NCBI RefSeq assembly: GCF_009830285.1
Contig: NZ_WUQX01000003.1
Span: 186,001-250,000 of the forward strand
Reading direction: 5' to 3'
Length of the DNA: 64,000 nt
From: Sporofaciens musculi
GTDB taxonomy: Bacteria; Bacillota; Clostridia; Lachnospirales; Lachnospiraceae
Shown here one piece after another: positions 54,061-62,617 of the stretch (the first letter of the stretch is position 1; each line of letters starts with the position of its first letter). A program made the position numbers and the translations under genes. Under the pieces are notes generated by a model. The model had not been told where the DNA came from, made no database searches, and saw only the letters and a list, made by a program, of their open reading frames with translations.

Positions 54061-54168
54061 GATAAAAATGAGGGGTATATCAGCAAAAGATAACGACAAA
54101 ATCGAGATATGCGGTATAGGTGATGGAAGATGGAGACAAAGTTCCGGATTGAGATAGCGACAAAGTTT
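53599..54168 (+). repeat. Origin iterons, family B (about 6 copies)
   Basis: GATAGCGACAAAAT cores at 53599, 53640 and 53680 (41- and 40-base spacing), and variants at 54089, 54129 and 54153. They interleave with family A and lie next to the gene at 54193-55851. A second initiator or a copy-control protein may bind them. Confidence 0.8.
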
Positions 54169-54192
54169 TAAGGGCAAGAAACCGCAGAAAGC

Positions 54193-55851
54193 TTAATCTG
54201 CTCCTGCGGTTTTTGTGATATCGACACATTCTACATCAATAATCTTTGAAGGATCATCAAGCGCTTTTGTATTAAACTCATAAGCAATCAGTTCTTTGGA
54301 GTCCAGTGGGAGGAACTGGATTGTAACAGCAGAGTTTTTATTGATAAACTCAAAATCTTTAATTACAATCTGCTCTGATTTCAATATGGACATATGGTTT
54401 GTCAGCTCTTTGACCAGGGCAGCGTTTCCGATTTTCTGAAGTTTCATGTGAAGGCGGAAATAATTCAGCGGAAGGGTCTTGGTATAGGAGTTCTTTGCAT
54501 ATTCCGTAAGGCGCTCCTGTTGAAGGATCATCATGATGCCCTTTGTCTGCGGAGAGTCAACACTTTTATAGGAGTCTGTTAAAATATTGATGTACTTTTT
54601 CTGGACATAGGTGCGGATCCACTGCTCAGAAGGGGTGTATTGGAAATAATTCTCCTGGAAGTTGATGTACAGGTAATTCAGCAATCCAAGGGATGTTGTT
54701 TCAATAAGTTCACCGGTCTCCCGGCTCCGCACAGTAATCGTATAATCATAGTTTTTCAGTTTTTCCAGCCGGTTTCCAATGTCTTCATAGTGTTTTTTCT
54801 TTGGAACCCGGATATTGAAAACCCTTCTTGTAAATTCCCTTAAATCAACCCGGATGTGCTGGGTTGAAAGCGTTTCTCCATTGATCAGATTAAAGAGCTG
54901 CGTCATAATCTCGCGGTCTTTCATATCCAGTTCCCGCTGTTTCAGGTTAATCTGGAACTCTTTCATAATCTTAGAGAGATTTTTTTCCGTGACTGTACTT
55001 GGAAGATTCACGTCCGGATTATATTTTACCGTAATGTCGCCTTCTATCCCCTTGTCTTCGTCCTTATAGCTGTACTGGTTGAAAAAGGTAAGTTCATTTT
55101 CTAACAGTTGCGGCTCGAAATCCATTACCGTGCTTCGGAACGAGAATAGTGGATGCTCGTTGAATTCGGTGGGGTATTTTGTATTAAAGCCTTCAATCGA
55201 TCCGCCAAAGGCATCCTTTATAATTAGAAGGGACTCGAAGGTGATGTCATTGATGAAAGCGTTGGCCAGAGTCTTGGTCGGCTTCTGGGCCGTAAAAGAA
55301 AAATCTGTAATAGGAGCGGTCGTATCGGAACGCCAGTTGTCAATTTCATTGTACTTGTCGAGCATGATCTCCTCAATGGTCCGGTCATCATCCTGTGAAC
55401 GGTCCATATTATTGATTAATGACGTGGATTCCGCATATTTTCTCAATAACCGGGGATTTTTTGGCCTCATTTTCTCTGGAGGCCCCATTTCTTCCTTGAT
55501 ACTGTTGAACCAGTTCCTTTTATATACGCGCCGGTTCTCGCGGTAGGTACGAATCGACTGCTCAATATTTTCCTTGGAAAGTGCAATATATGTACAGACG
55601 GTGATAATATCCTCCAGTGATACGGACTTTCTGCGGGAATCTTTTTTGTCCTGGGAAGAAGGCTCCGTATCTGATGCCCTGGATAAAGGTTTTGTGGTTT
55701 TGATGTAGTTTTCATCTATATATAACTCTGGCTTTTTACCCCTGATATACTTCTCATAAGTGGCAATCAGGTTTTTGTGGATATTTGGCTGGATGAATAA
55801 TGCTATCTTTTCATATTTCTCATATTGGTTGCTATCTATCATATCTGACAT
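54193..55851 (-). CDS. Putative replication initiator of the iteron origin
   Basis: 552 residues from the ATG at 55851 with GGAGGTG six bases upstream. Largely helical and charged, it shows no recognised catalytic motif. Segments such as QRELDMKDREIMTQLFNLIN and RKVFN-like basic patches (TRRVFNIRVPKKKHYEDIG) suit winged-helix initiators. It ends 12 bases from the last iteron region, and iterons lie downstream of its stop rather than at its promoter, so autoregulation by iteron binding is not obvious. The assignment rests on location. Confidence 0.6.
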   Translation of the reverse strand: MSDMIDSNQYEKYEKIALFIQPNIHKNLIATYEKYIRGKKPELYIDENYIKTTKPLSRASDTEPSSQDKKDSRRKSVSLEDIITVCTYIALSKENIEQSIRTYRENRRVYKRNWFNSIKEEMGPPEKMRPKNPRLLRKYAESTSLINNMDRSQDDDRTIEEIMLDKYNEIDNWRSDTTAPITDFSFTAQKPTKTLANAFINDITFESLLIIKDAFGGSIEGFNTKYPTEFNEHPLFSFRSTVMDFEPQLLENELTFFNQYSYKDEDKGIEGDITVKYNPDVNLPSTVTEKNLSKIMKEFQINLKQRELDMKDREIMTQLFNLINGETLSTQHIRVDLREFTRRVFNIRVPKKKHYEDIGNRLEKLKNYDYTITVRSRETGELIETTSLGLLNYLYINFQENYFQYTPSEQWIRTYVQKKYINILTDSYKSVDSPQTKGIMMILQQERLTEYAKNSYTKTLPLNYFRLHMKLQKIGNAALVKELTNHMSILKSEQIVIKDFEFINKNSAVTIQFLPLDSKELIAYEFNTKALDDPSKIIDVECVDITKTAGAD

Positions 55852-55888
55852 CTTATTCACCTCCGTAACAGCAAGCGTCTATTTTCTT

Positions 55889-55917
55889 ATTATATTATAA
55901 AGGGAAAAAATATGCAA
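55889..55917 (-). promoter_or_regulatory. Promoter of the putative initiator gene
   Basis: On the minus strand TTGCAT (55917-55912) and TATAAT (55894-55889) are 17 bases apart, about 40 bases before the start codon. Confidence 0.65.
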
Positions 55918-56020
55918 ACTTTTCCGACAGCAGCTATCAGTATGGAACAAATAAATCAGATGTGCCTGGTTGTAAGAAGAGAGGAGTTACTGTAAAATGG
56001 ATAACTAGGGAGGTGGATAT

Positions 56021-56221
56021 ATGGAGAGCCATATGTATCGGGGGAATATCAGACCGGGAAGCCGGGTAAAAATCATTTTAAAGAAGGATCAGAAATCAGG
56101 TAAGCTGACAGAGGGGTACGTGGACAGGATACTTACTAACCGACCGGTTCATACCAGAGGTATCAAGGTCATGTTAAAGGATGGGCAGGTAGGCAGGGTA
56201 CAGCAGATACTGGAGCCGTGA
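56021..56221 (+). CDS. ywbE: YwbE-family small protein
   Basis: 66 residues with GGGAGG seven bases before the ATG. The sequence VKIILKKDQKSGKLTEGYVD, then TNRPVHTRGIKVMLKDGQVG matches the YwbE (DUF2196) family over its whole length. Function is unknown; a KOW/OB-like nucleic-acid binding fold is plausible. It is usually a chromosomal gene, so its place beside the plasmid-type origin is unusual. Confidence 0.9.
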   Translation: MESHMYRGNIRPGSRVKIILKKDQKSGKLTEGYVDRILTNRPVHTRGIKVMLKDGQVGRVQQILEP

Positions 56222-56386
56222 AACAATGACAAAGAGAATCTAAAGAGAATCTAAACGGAAAAAAGAATTGCGGTTTCAGGGAAAGAATGGTAAACTAGAA
56301 CAAACCTGATTTGTTTTATTCCGAAATCTTTAGATTTGGAAAGATGGGGGAATTCCTGGAAACAGGTCTATGCATACAGAGTAAAA

Positions 56387-56410
56387 GGGCACCTTGCGGG
56401 GTGCTTTTTT
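56387..56410 (+). terminator. Leader terminator upstream of the methyltransferase gene
   Basis: GCACC/GGTGC stem (extended by G-T and A-T pairs) with a six-base loop and TTTTTT, about 48 bases before the start codon. Confidence 0.7.
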
Positions 56411-56457
56411 GTTACCCGTTTTGCGGTCAGGAAATCATATAAAAGGAGGATATTTTT

Positions 56458-57537
56458 ATGGAGCAACATGTAAAGAAACAGAATTCATTTTTTCAGACAA
56501 GAATGAATCAGGCAAAGCTTGGGGCGTATTATACAGACCCGGCACACTGCCAATGGATTGCCGGGCTTTTGGATTTCCCAGAAAATGAGGAAGTCTGCGG
56601 CCTGGAGCCCGCTATCGGTGACGGAAACGCGATTATTACGGTCATGGGGCGCAGAAACAACGAAAACATACATATTTTCGGGGTAGAGTTAAATGAGGCC
56701 ACAGCAGATATGGCAATCAATCATCCATTGATTGATGAATGTATCTACGGTAATTTTTTGACAGATGCGGTTATCACAAAAGGCGCATTTTCCTTCTGCT
56801 TTGCGAACCCGCCCTATGGGGAAGAAGACGGGGAGAGGCTGGAATGGAGATTTTTCAACAAAATCGTACCATGCCTAAGAGAACAGGCTATCTTTGTTTT
56901 TGTCATTCCTTATTATGTAATGGCCGAGCCTATGTTTTTAAAGGCATGGCACACGAATTTTATCACGGAATGCTGCTACCGTTTTCATGAACAAGAGTAT
57001 AAAAAGTGGAAGCAGGTAGTCCTGATTGGAAGGAAAGCAGAAAAGCGGCCAATAGATGGGGAGCAGCTGGCAAAGATAAAAAAGGATATCGACTCTCCGG
57101 AGAAAATCCCGCTTTTGCCGAAAGGGTATGACGGAAAGAAAATAAGAGTGCTGCCATCTAAGAAAAAAGATATAGCGGAATTTAAAAACAAGGAATTCAA
57201 TGCCGAGCGTGCAAAGAGATGTCTGGGAAAGAGTGCGCTTAATGATCTGGTGAAAGAGAAGATAACACAGCAGAAATTTATTGCGGATAACCTGAGCAGG
57301 CCCCCGATCATGCCAAATGCAGGACAGATGTATCTGATGGCAATATCCGGCGCCGGGCAGGGGCTTGTGGGTTCGGAAGCGTCCAGTGACCTGCATCTGC
57401 AGAGAGGAATGGTTACAAATGTAGAGGAAAGTGAGATGCGGATGGACGAGAATGGCAGAATGGTAGAGGCAGTTCAGCGATTTTCCAAGGTTGGCTTCCA
57501 GATTATTGAAAATAGTGGAATGATACGCAGATTGTAG
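56458..57537 (+). CDS. N6-adenine DNA methyltransferase-like protein
   Basis: 359 residues with AAAGGAGG upstream. The N-terminus MNQAKLGAYYTDPAHCQWIA, motif I in GLEPAIGDGNAI and motif IV FANPPYGEE identify an N6-adenine methyltransferase fold of the DUF6094 kind. The C-terminal 150 residues are less conserved. No restriction enzyme is next to it. With the following helicase gene it could be an element maintenance or anti-restriction function; the target site is unknown. Confidence 0.85.
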   Translation: MEQHVKKQNSFFQTRMNQAKLGAYYTDPAHCQWIAGLLDFPENEEVCGLEPAIGDGNAIITVMGRRNNENIHIFGVELNEATADMAINHPLIDECIYGNFLTDAVITKGAFSFCFANPPYGEEDGERLEWRFFNKIVPCLREQAIFVFVIPYYVMAEPMFLKAWHTNFITECCYRFHEQEYKKWKQVVLIGRKAEKRPIDGEQLAKIKKDIDSPEKIPLLPKGYDGKKIRVLPSKKKDIAEFKNKEFNAERAKRCLGKSALNDLVKEKITQQKFIADNLSRPPIMPNAGQMYLMAISGAGQGLVGSEASSDLHLQRGMVTNVEESEMRMDENGRMVEAVQRFSKVGFQIIENSGMIRRL

Positions 57538-57541
57538 GGAG

Positions 57542-57566
57542 AACAGGCAGGAGCCTGTTTTTTTTT
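57542..57566 (+). terminator. Leader terminator upstream of the helicase gene
   Basis: A seven-base-pair stem AACAGGC/GCCTGTT, four-base loop and a nine-T run, directly before the ribosome binding site of the helicase gene. Confidence 0.8.
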
Positions 57567-57584
57567 AACGAGGAGGAAAAGAAT

Positions 57585-60500
57585 TTGCATGTAACAGCAG
57601 GGAATATAATTACCCATCTATATTATGCAGTAGCGGCGGACGGCAGACTGCTGATCTTGTCAAACTTTAATGAAGATTTTATGTCTGTGGCGGGTTTATG
57701 TGCCAATATCGGCTTAGGGACGGAATCTGTTGCAATCATAGAGAATGGGAAGTATATAGAGACATTTCCGCCGGCAGCGGAGGTGGATAACTATCAAGTA
57801 AAGATACAAAACGGACGCGAGTGTCTGTATCAGGGTGTGAGCCTGTCAAGACTTATCAGTAGAGAATACCTTTTTATTGAGAAAAAGAACTGGGAAGAGC
57901 AGTTGTATGCCTATCTGATGAACCAGTTTGAATTTCCAATCCTGCGCCGCTGGATCCCGTATGTGACAGAGGAAGCCATGGCAAAAAAGCTTTTACACAT
58001 ATCGGAGATGAAGGTGATCGGGGAAACAGGGCTGTTTGACGGGTATGAAATCTGGCATTCAGAAATGACAAATGAAGCGCTTCTTTCCATTCTGCAGGCG
58101 GGTCTGTCAGATAAAAAGATCCATATTTCAGAACAGGAGCAGCGGCCACTGGATTTCTCAGATATGGACGATTATTTTAACAAATACGGGCATACGCTGG
58201 TTGATAACCTGGAAAGACTGCTGAAGCCATTGACATCGATGAAGGATAAAGTGGAAGAGCTTACGTTTATCGGCAAGAGTTTATACCCACAGCAGGCGGC
58301 TGTCGTGAACGGCGCGGTTGAATGTCTGAAAAAAAAGAAATATGCATTTCTCATTGAAAGCATGGGAGCAGGCAAGACCCTTCAGGGGCTGGGGGTTGCT
58401 GAGGCTTTTTTTAACCAGGAGTATCTTAGGAAGCATTCTGAAAAGACCGTAAAGGAGGTTTATACGGACGGCAGGCTGATAAAGTTCAGGGTTATCATCA
58501 TGTGTCCGGCGCATCTGGTACATAAATGGGAGGAATTTATCTATGAAGAAAGTCCTTATGCGAAGGTAGAGATTATTGAAAAGCTGTCACAGCTGACTGC
58601 TCTCAGGAAAAAGGGGAAAACTCCGGCAGGGAAAGAGTATTATATAGTCGGGAAAGACACCGGGAAATTATCCTATGCCTATATGCCGACTCCAACCCAA
58701 ATAAAGGTTAAGAAGCCTAAAGTGCCTGTATGCAGCCATTGTGAGAAGGAGTTTCTGGCTGACCTGCGGTCATCTTGTGGGTGCGGGTGCCGTAAATGGG
58801 AACTGATGGAACAAAGAGAGGCCGTAAAGGGGATGATATGTCCGAAATGCGGTGAAATACTTCTGGCTGCAGACGGATCGGGAAGTATTGATGAGACGAC
58901 AGGTGAATACAGAGTCCTGATGCCGGAGAATTTTGCCCAGCAGAACAGTGCGAACCGTTTCTGCCGGTGCTGCGGGGAGATTCTGTGGATGCCGGCCTGT
59001 GAACCGGTTGACAACAGGATTATGTATTGGAAGCCGAAGGAAAAGCCAAAGAAATGGAAGAAAATATCACACTATGCGAACCGTGCCATGAAAGGCAGAA
59101 AATCTGTATGGGTTATGAAGGGCAGAGAAATGCTGTACAAGGAGCTCAATCAGCTTACAGACGAAGAGATAGAGGAGATGGACATCTATGGGCCAAGGCG
59201 CTTTGGACTGACACGTTATATCAAAAAGTATCTGGCCGGGTATTTTGATCTGGCGATTTTTGATGAAGTACAGTCTTACAAGGCAGGCGGGAGCGCACAG
59301 GGATATGCCATGCACGACCTGATAAAGGCAAGCAGGAAACAGCTGGCACTGACAGGAACAATAGCAGGAGGATATGCATCGGATCTTTTTTATACGCTGT
59401 TCAGGCTGGATCCTGGCAGGATGCGGGCAAAAGGCTATCGGTACAGCAGTGCGGGAGAAAGGAGGTTTGTTGAAAAATACGGAACGGTGGAAACGGTCTA
59501 TGAAATCAAGGAAGGGGGGAATTACCATTCAATGTCGCGCGGGCGGGTGATAACACCGCAGCGCTGTCTGCCGGGCATATCCGTGCTGATCTTTACAGAA
59601 TTTTTGCTGGACACGTCCTTGTTCCTGGATCTCTCAGACCTGAGCAGATATCTTCCGAAGCTATATGAAGATGTGGTCATCGTGCCTTTGGAGAGCCGGA
59701 TATATGAGGAGTATTGCCGGGTAAGGGCATGCATGAAGGAGGAAATGAAAGAGAGGAGCGGAAAACTAATTATGGGGAGTTTTCTGCAGTTTTCTCTTTC
59801 TTATACGGATATGCCGTATAACCGCGGATCGATACTTTCCCCTGCGACAGGGGAGATGATTGTAGAACCGGAAGACTTAAGCTGCCTGATAGAAGAGGGA
59901 AAGCTTCTTAATAAAGAGCAGAAGCTGAAAGAGATTGTAAGCAGGGAGCTTGGCGAAGGAAGAAATTGCTTTATCTACTGTGAGTATACCGGAGAACGGG
60001 AAAGATCCATATCCTATCGGCTAAAGAATGTTTTAGAACAAACCTGCGGCCTGTGCGGGTATGAGGTGGTTGTGATAGAAAGCGCATATCCCGCCGCAGT
60101 AAAAGGGAGGAGTGGATGCACCAGAAGGCTGCGGAAGGCGCCAGGGTGTTCATCACAAATGCGAAATGTGTTTCAACCGGACTCGATTTTGCATTTGTTT
60201 ATCAAGGAAAAAAAATATAACTATCCGACAATTATATTTTACCAGCTTGGGTATGACATGATTACAATCTGGCAGAGCAGCCGCAGGCATTACCGGCTGA
60301 ACCAGACAGAAGAATGCAGGACATACTATCTGGTTTCAGAGAGGACCATTCAGATGGATGCCGTTGAGCTGGTGGCGACGAAGGAGGTTGCGACCAGTTC
60401 CATACAGGGACATTTCTCGGCGGAAGGGCTGTACACAATGGCACGCGGGATAGACCCGCGCGTAATCCTTGCGCAGTCTGTAGCGGATAAAAGCGAAAAG

Positions 60501-60812
60501 AAAGAGCAGGGATTAAGGAAGATGATGGATGTCCTGAATGAACGGAACAACCAGGGCCGGGAAACGGCCAGCTATAAAAAGATGATGGTTTTTTCTGAAC
60601 TGACGGGTTTAAGCGAAGTCCCCGTCCTGGATGACCCGTTCGGCGAATATGAAGCAGCTACGGGACGGGACATACTGGATCTGGTTTTTGCTTTCGACAA
60701 CCATAATGCAGGGGAGCCGGAGGATATCACCCTTAAGCAGGAAGAAACAGTGGATTCAGAAGAGCCGGAGGATACAGAGCTGAAAGAACTTTTAGAGTTA
60801 TTATTTTTTTAG
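57585..60812 (+). CDS. SNF2-type helicase/ATPase with zinc ribbons, internal frame disturbance
   Basis: 1075 residues from a TTG start with AGGAGG eight bases upstream. Motif I is IESMGAGKTLQG (about residue 258), followed by a zinc-rich insert with CSHCEKEF, CGCGC, CPKCGE and CRCCGE. Motif II is FDEVQSYKA (about 557), motif III LALTGTIAGG, and motif VI QSSRRHYRLNQ (about 893). Between 60105 and 60207 the frame gives unlikely sequence, while the neighbouring frame reads KREEWMHQKAAEGARVFITN and then CVSTGLDFAFVYQG, the expected motif V. One A missing in the run at 60101-60104 and one extra in the A8 run at 60208-60215 explain this. Confidence 0.85.
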   Translation: MHVTAGNIITHLYYAVAADGRLLILSNFNEDFMSVAGLCANIGLGTESVAIIENGKYIETFPPAAEVDNYQVKIQNGRECLYQGVSLSRLISREYLFIEKKNWEEQLYAYLMNQFEFPILRRWIPYVTEEAMAKKLLHISEMKVIGETGLFDGYEIWHSEMTNEALLSILQAGLSDKKIHISEQEQRPLDFSDMDDYFNKYGHTLVDNLERLLKPLTSMKDKVEELTFIGKSLYPQQAAVVNGAVECLKKKKYAFLIESMGAGKTLQGLGVAEAFFNQEYLRKHSEKTVKEVYTDGRLIKFRVIIMCPAHLVHKWEEFIYEESPYAKVEIIEKLSQLTALRKKGKTPAGKEYYIVGKDTGKLSYAYMPTPTQIKVKKPKVPVCSHCEKEFLADLRSSCGCGCRKWELMEQREAVKGMICPKCGEILLAADGSGSIDETTGEYRVLMPENFAQQNSANRFCRCCGEILWMPACEPVDNRIMYWKPKEKPKKWKKISHYANRAMKGRKSVWVMKGREMLYKELNQLTDEEIEEMDIYGPRRFGLTRYIKKYLAGYFDLAIFDEVQSYKAGGSAQGYAMHDLIKASRKQLALTGTIAGGYASDLFYTLFRLDPGRMRAKGYRYSSAGERRFVEKYGTVETVYEIKEGGNYHSMSRGRVITPQRCLPGISVLIFTEFLLDTSLFLDLSDLSRYLPKLYEDVVIVPLESRIYEEYCRVRACMKEEMKERSGKLIMGSFLQFSLSYTDMPYNRGSILSPATGEMIVEPEDLSCLIEEGKLLNKEQKLKEIVSRELGEGRNCFIYCEYTGERERSISYRLKNVLEQTCGLCGYEVVVIESAYPAAVKGRSGCTRRLRKAPGCSSQMRNVFQPDSILHLFIKEKKYNYPTIIFYQLGYDMITIWQSSRRHYRLNQTEECRTYYLVSERTIQMDAVELVATKEVATSSIQGHFSAEGLYTMARGIDPRVILAQSVADKSEKKEQGLRKMMDVLNERNNQGRETASYKKMMVFSELTGLSEVPVLDDPFGEYEAATGRDILDLVFAFDNHNAGEPEDITLKQEETVDSEEPEDTELKELLELLFF

Positions 60813-60826
60813 GAGGATAAGATATT

Positions 60827-61996
60827 ATGTTTAAAATGAAAGTACACAGCGGGGCATTTGTAGAAACCATGAGAAAGGTATCAATCGGAATACCCGTATC
60901 AAGCCAAAAAAGTGAAAGTGACGGGGTAAAGATTGTTTTTTACAAATCGATTAAGGGAATGCCGGATATGAGCAAGGGGATCTTCCTTGCCTTTGACGGG
61001 AAGGTTCAGGCAGTGAGCTCTATGGATATCAGTAATGTAACTGCTGATGTAGAAGAAGCGGAGGTACATATCAGCGGGAAGAAAGCGCTTGCTGCTGCAA
61101 ATGCGTATGCGGCGCTGGATATGGCCCTTGAAATCGAGATTGACAAGGATGTGAAGATTTCCGCGGCAGGAAATAAAGTAACCCTCCCGCTTGGCCAGAA
61201 AATCGTGGCGTTAAAGCCGGATGGCCGGCTCCTGCAGGAAATTGAGATGCATACGGAGGATTTTATCAATTTCGTGAACTTTGCCTCCAGCTGCTATGGG
61301 GAAGAAAAAGGTAGCCGCGGTCTGCATTGCGTTGGAATCCGTATAGATCCGGAAAAGAAGGTCATGATAGGGGCAAGCAGCAACGGTACTCGCTGCGCTT
61401 ATGCAGAATCCCAGAATGTCACGTTCCGCCCGGTTAAAAATAAAGAGGAAGGGGCGGCCGACAATAAAGTCATTACTGTGGTGATAGAGGGCAAGACTTT
61501 GAGAAACGCAGTAAAGAATCTGGAGAAGAAGAAGGTGACCATAGGGATTGACGCGAAAATGCTGCGGATAAAATGCGGCAGCGATGTGGTTATGATCATG
61601 ACACAGGAGATTCCGTTTCCGATGGATGCGATACTGCAGGTGATGGACAGGACTAAGCGGGTGGGAGCGTGGAAAGCCCGGCTGACCAATGTTCTTCAGG
61701 CGCTTGCAATCTATGAAATTACAATGGAGACACCCTGGCTGGAAATTAAAAAGCAGGGGGAGACGCAGGTAATCCTGCAGGGAAAGGACGAGCAGTCAAA
61801 TGCCGCTGTAATCTGTGCACAGGATGGGGACATACAGACAGTGGCAGTAAATGAAAAAGAATTCAAGAACAGCCTGTCCGTTTTTTCAAAAGAAAAGGAT
61901 ATTATCATAGAAACGATGTCGGATAAGATGCCGATTGTGATGCGTCAGCATGAAGATGATAAGAATAAGATTTTTCTGATGCCGGTTTCAGAATAA
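60827..61996 (+). CDS. Sliding-clamp (DnaN)-like protein
   Basis: 389 residues with AGGAGG before the ATG. The length and three-part build resemble the beta clamp (about 370 residues). It has repeated segments of alternating strands with a long helix in each third (KALAAANAYAALDMALEI, then TEDFINFVNFASSC and RNAVKNLEKK). The ending PIVMRQHEDDKNKIFLMPVS is close to the usual clamp C-terminus. Overall similarity to chromosomal DnaN looks low, so it is called clamp-like. It follows the helicase gene by 14 bases. Together with DnaX and the delta-prime-like protein it suggests an element-specific clamp system. Confidence 0.72.
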   Translation: MFKMKVHSGAFVETMRKVSIGIPVSSQKSESDGVKIVFYKSIKGMPDMSKGIFLAFDGKVQAVSSMDISNVTADVEEAEVHISGKKALAAANAYAALDMALEIEIDKDVKISAAGNKVTLPLGQKIVALKPDGRLLQEIEMHTEDFINFVNFASSCYGEEKGSRGLHCVGIRIDPEKKVMIGASSNGTRCAYAESQNVTFRPVKNKEEGAADNKVITVVIEGKTLRNAVKNLEKKKVTIGIDAKMLRIKCGSDVVMIMTQEIPFPMDAILQVMDRTKRVGAWKARLTNVLQALAIYEITMETPWLEIKKQGETQVILQGKDEQSNAAVICAQDGDIQTVAVNEKEFKNSLSVFSKEKDIIIETMSDKMPIVMRQHEDDKNKIFLMPVSE

Positions 61997-62199
61997 AACG
62001 GTGTATATTATCTGTTTGTTAATTTTTTACCAAAATGGGAGAATTTGTACTATATTGGGAGAAAAAGGATTCATTTGTAGATTCCTTATATTTCCGGCTA
62101 TGTGCGTAGCTTGCAGTTATCTACTTTTTCGTTTATGATTTGGATAAGGATAAACACATGTGATTTATACAAATTTCATATAATGGAGGAGGCTTGCAC

Positions 62200-62568
62200 T
62201 TGAAGATTTTTTGTGTAGCCGAACGACTTGCTGTCCCTGCGAGGAGGCTGGGCGTTATGGCTCTGGCTGCGTCAGCATCGGAGTGGGACTTTATGACAAG
62301 CAGTCCCGGTGAATCCGGGGTCTTTAATTCTTTGATCGCAAAGATGAAGGATATTGGGGCTTCCGGATATGAACTGATGTTGACACTGGGCATTATAGGG
62401 CTTGTTTTCTCAATCATCTTTACGGCGGTATCGCTTCTGCTTACAAGCAATGCCCAGAAGAAAGAGGAGAAAAAGAGCCATGCGTTAGTCATATGTTTAG
62501 CCGGAATTGTTATTTTTTCAGTTTTTAGCATCATCGGGTTTTTTAAGTCGATTGGCACAGGTTTATAA
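62200..62568 (+). CDS. VirB2/TrbC-like pilin-type membrane protein
   Basis: 122 residues from a TTG at 62200 (GGAGGAGG seven bases upstream). A signal peptide-like start ends in ALAASAS, followed by a polar segment and two membrane helices (LMLTLGIIGLVFSIIFTAVS and ALVICLAGIVIFSVFSIIGF). This is the usual layout of type IV secretion pilin subunits. It is the first gene of the secretion cluster that runs off the right edge. Between it and the clamp gene lie 203 bases with two TGGGAGAA repeats and no gene. Confidence 0.65.
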   Translation: MKIFCVAERLAVPARRLGVMALAASASEWDFMTSSPGESGVFNSLIAKMKDIGASGYELMLTLGIIGLVFSIIFTAVSLLLTSNAQKKEEKKSHALVICLAGIVIFSVFSIIGFFKSIGTGL

Positions 62569-62572
62569 CATG

Positions 62573-62599
62573 ACAGGACCTCCGGGTCCTGTTTTTTTT
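62573..62599 (+). terminator. Leader terminator upstream of the PrgI-like gene
   Basis: An eight-base-pair stem ACAGGACC/GGTCCTGT, four-base loop and an eight-T run, 20 bases before the start codon. Confidence 0.8.
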
Positions 62600-62617
62600 C
62601 ATTTGGAGGTGGAAGAG

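Noticed and set aside
53041-54180. CRISPR-like repeat array
   Set aside because: Repeats are short cores of two kinds with variable, non-unique spacers rich in A and T, and there are no cas genes; iterons explain them better.
62133-62558. 141-codon minus-strand frame opposite the pilin-like gene
   Set aside because: The plus strand has the signal peptide, two membrane helices and a strong ribosome site; the minus frame has none.
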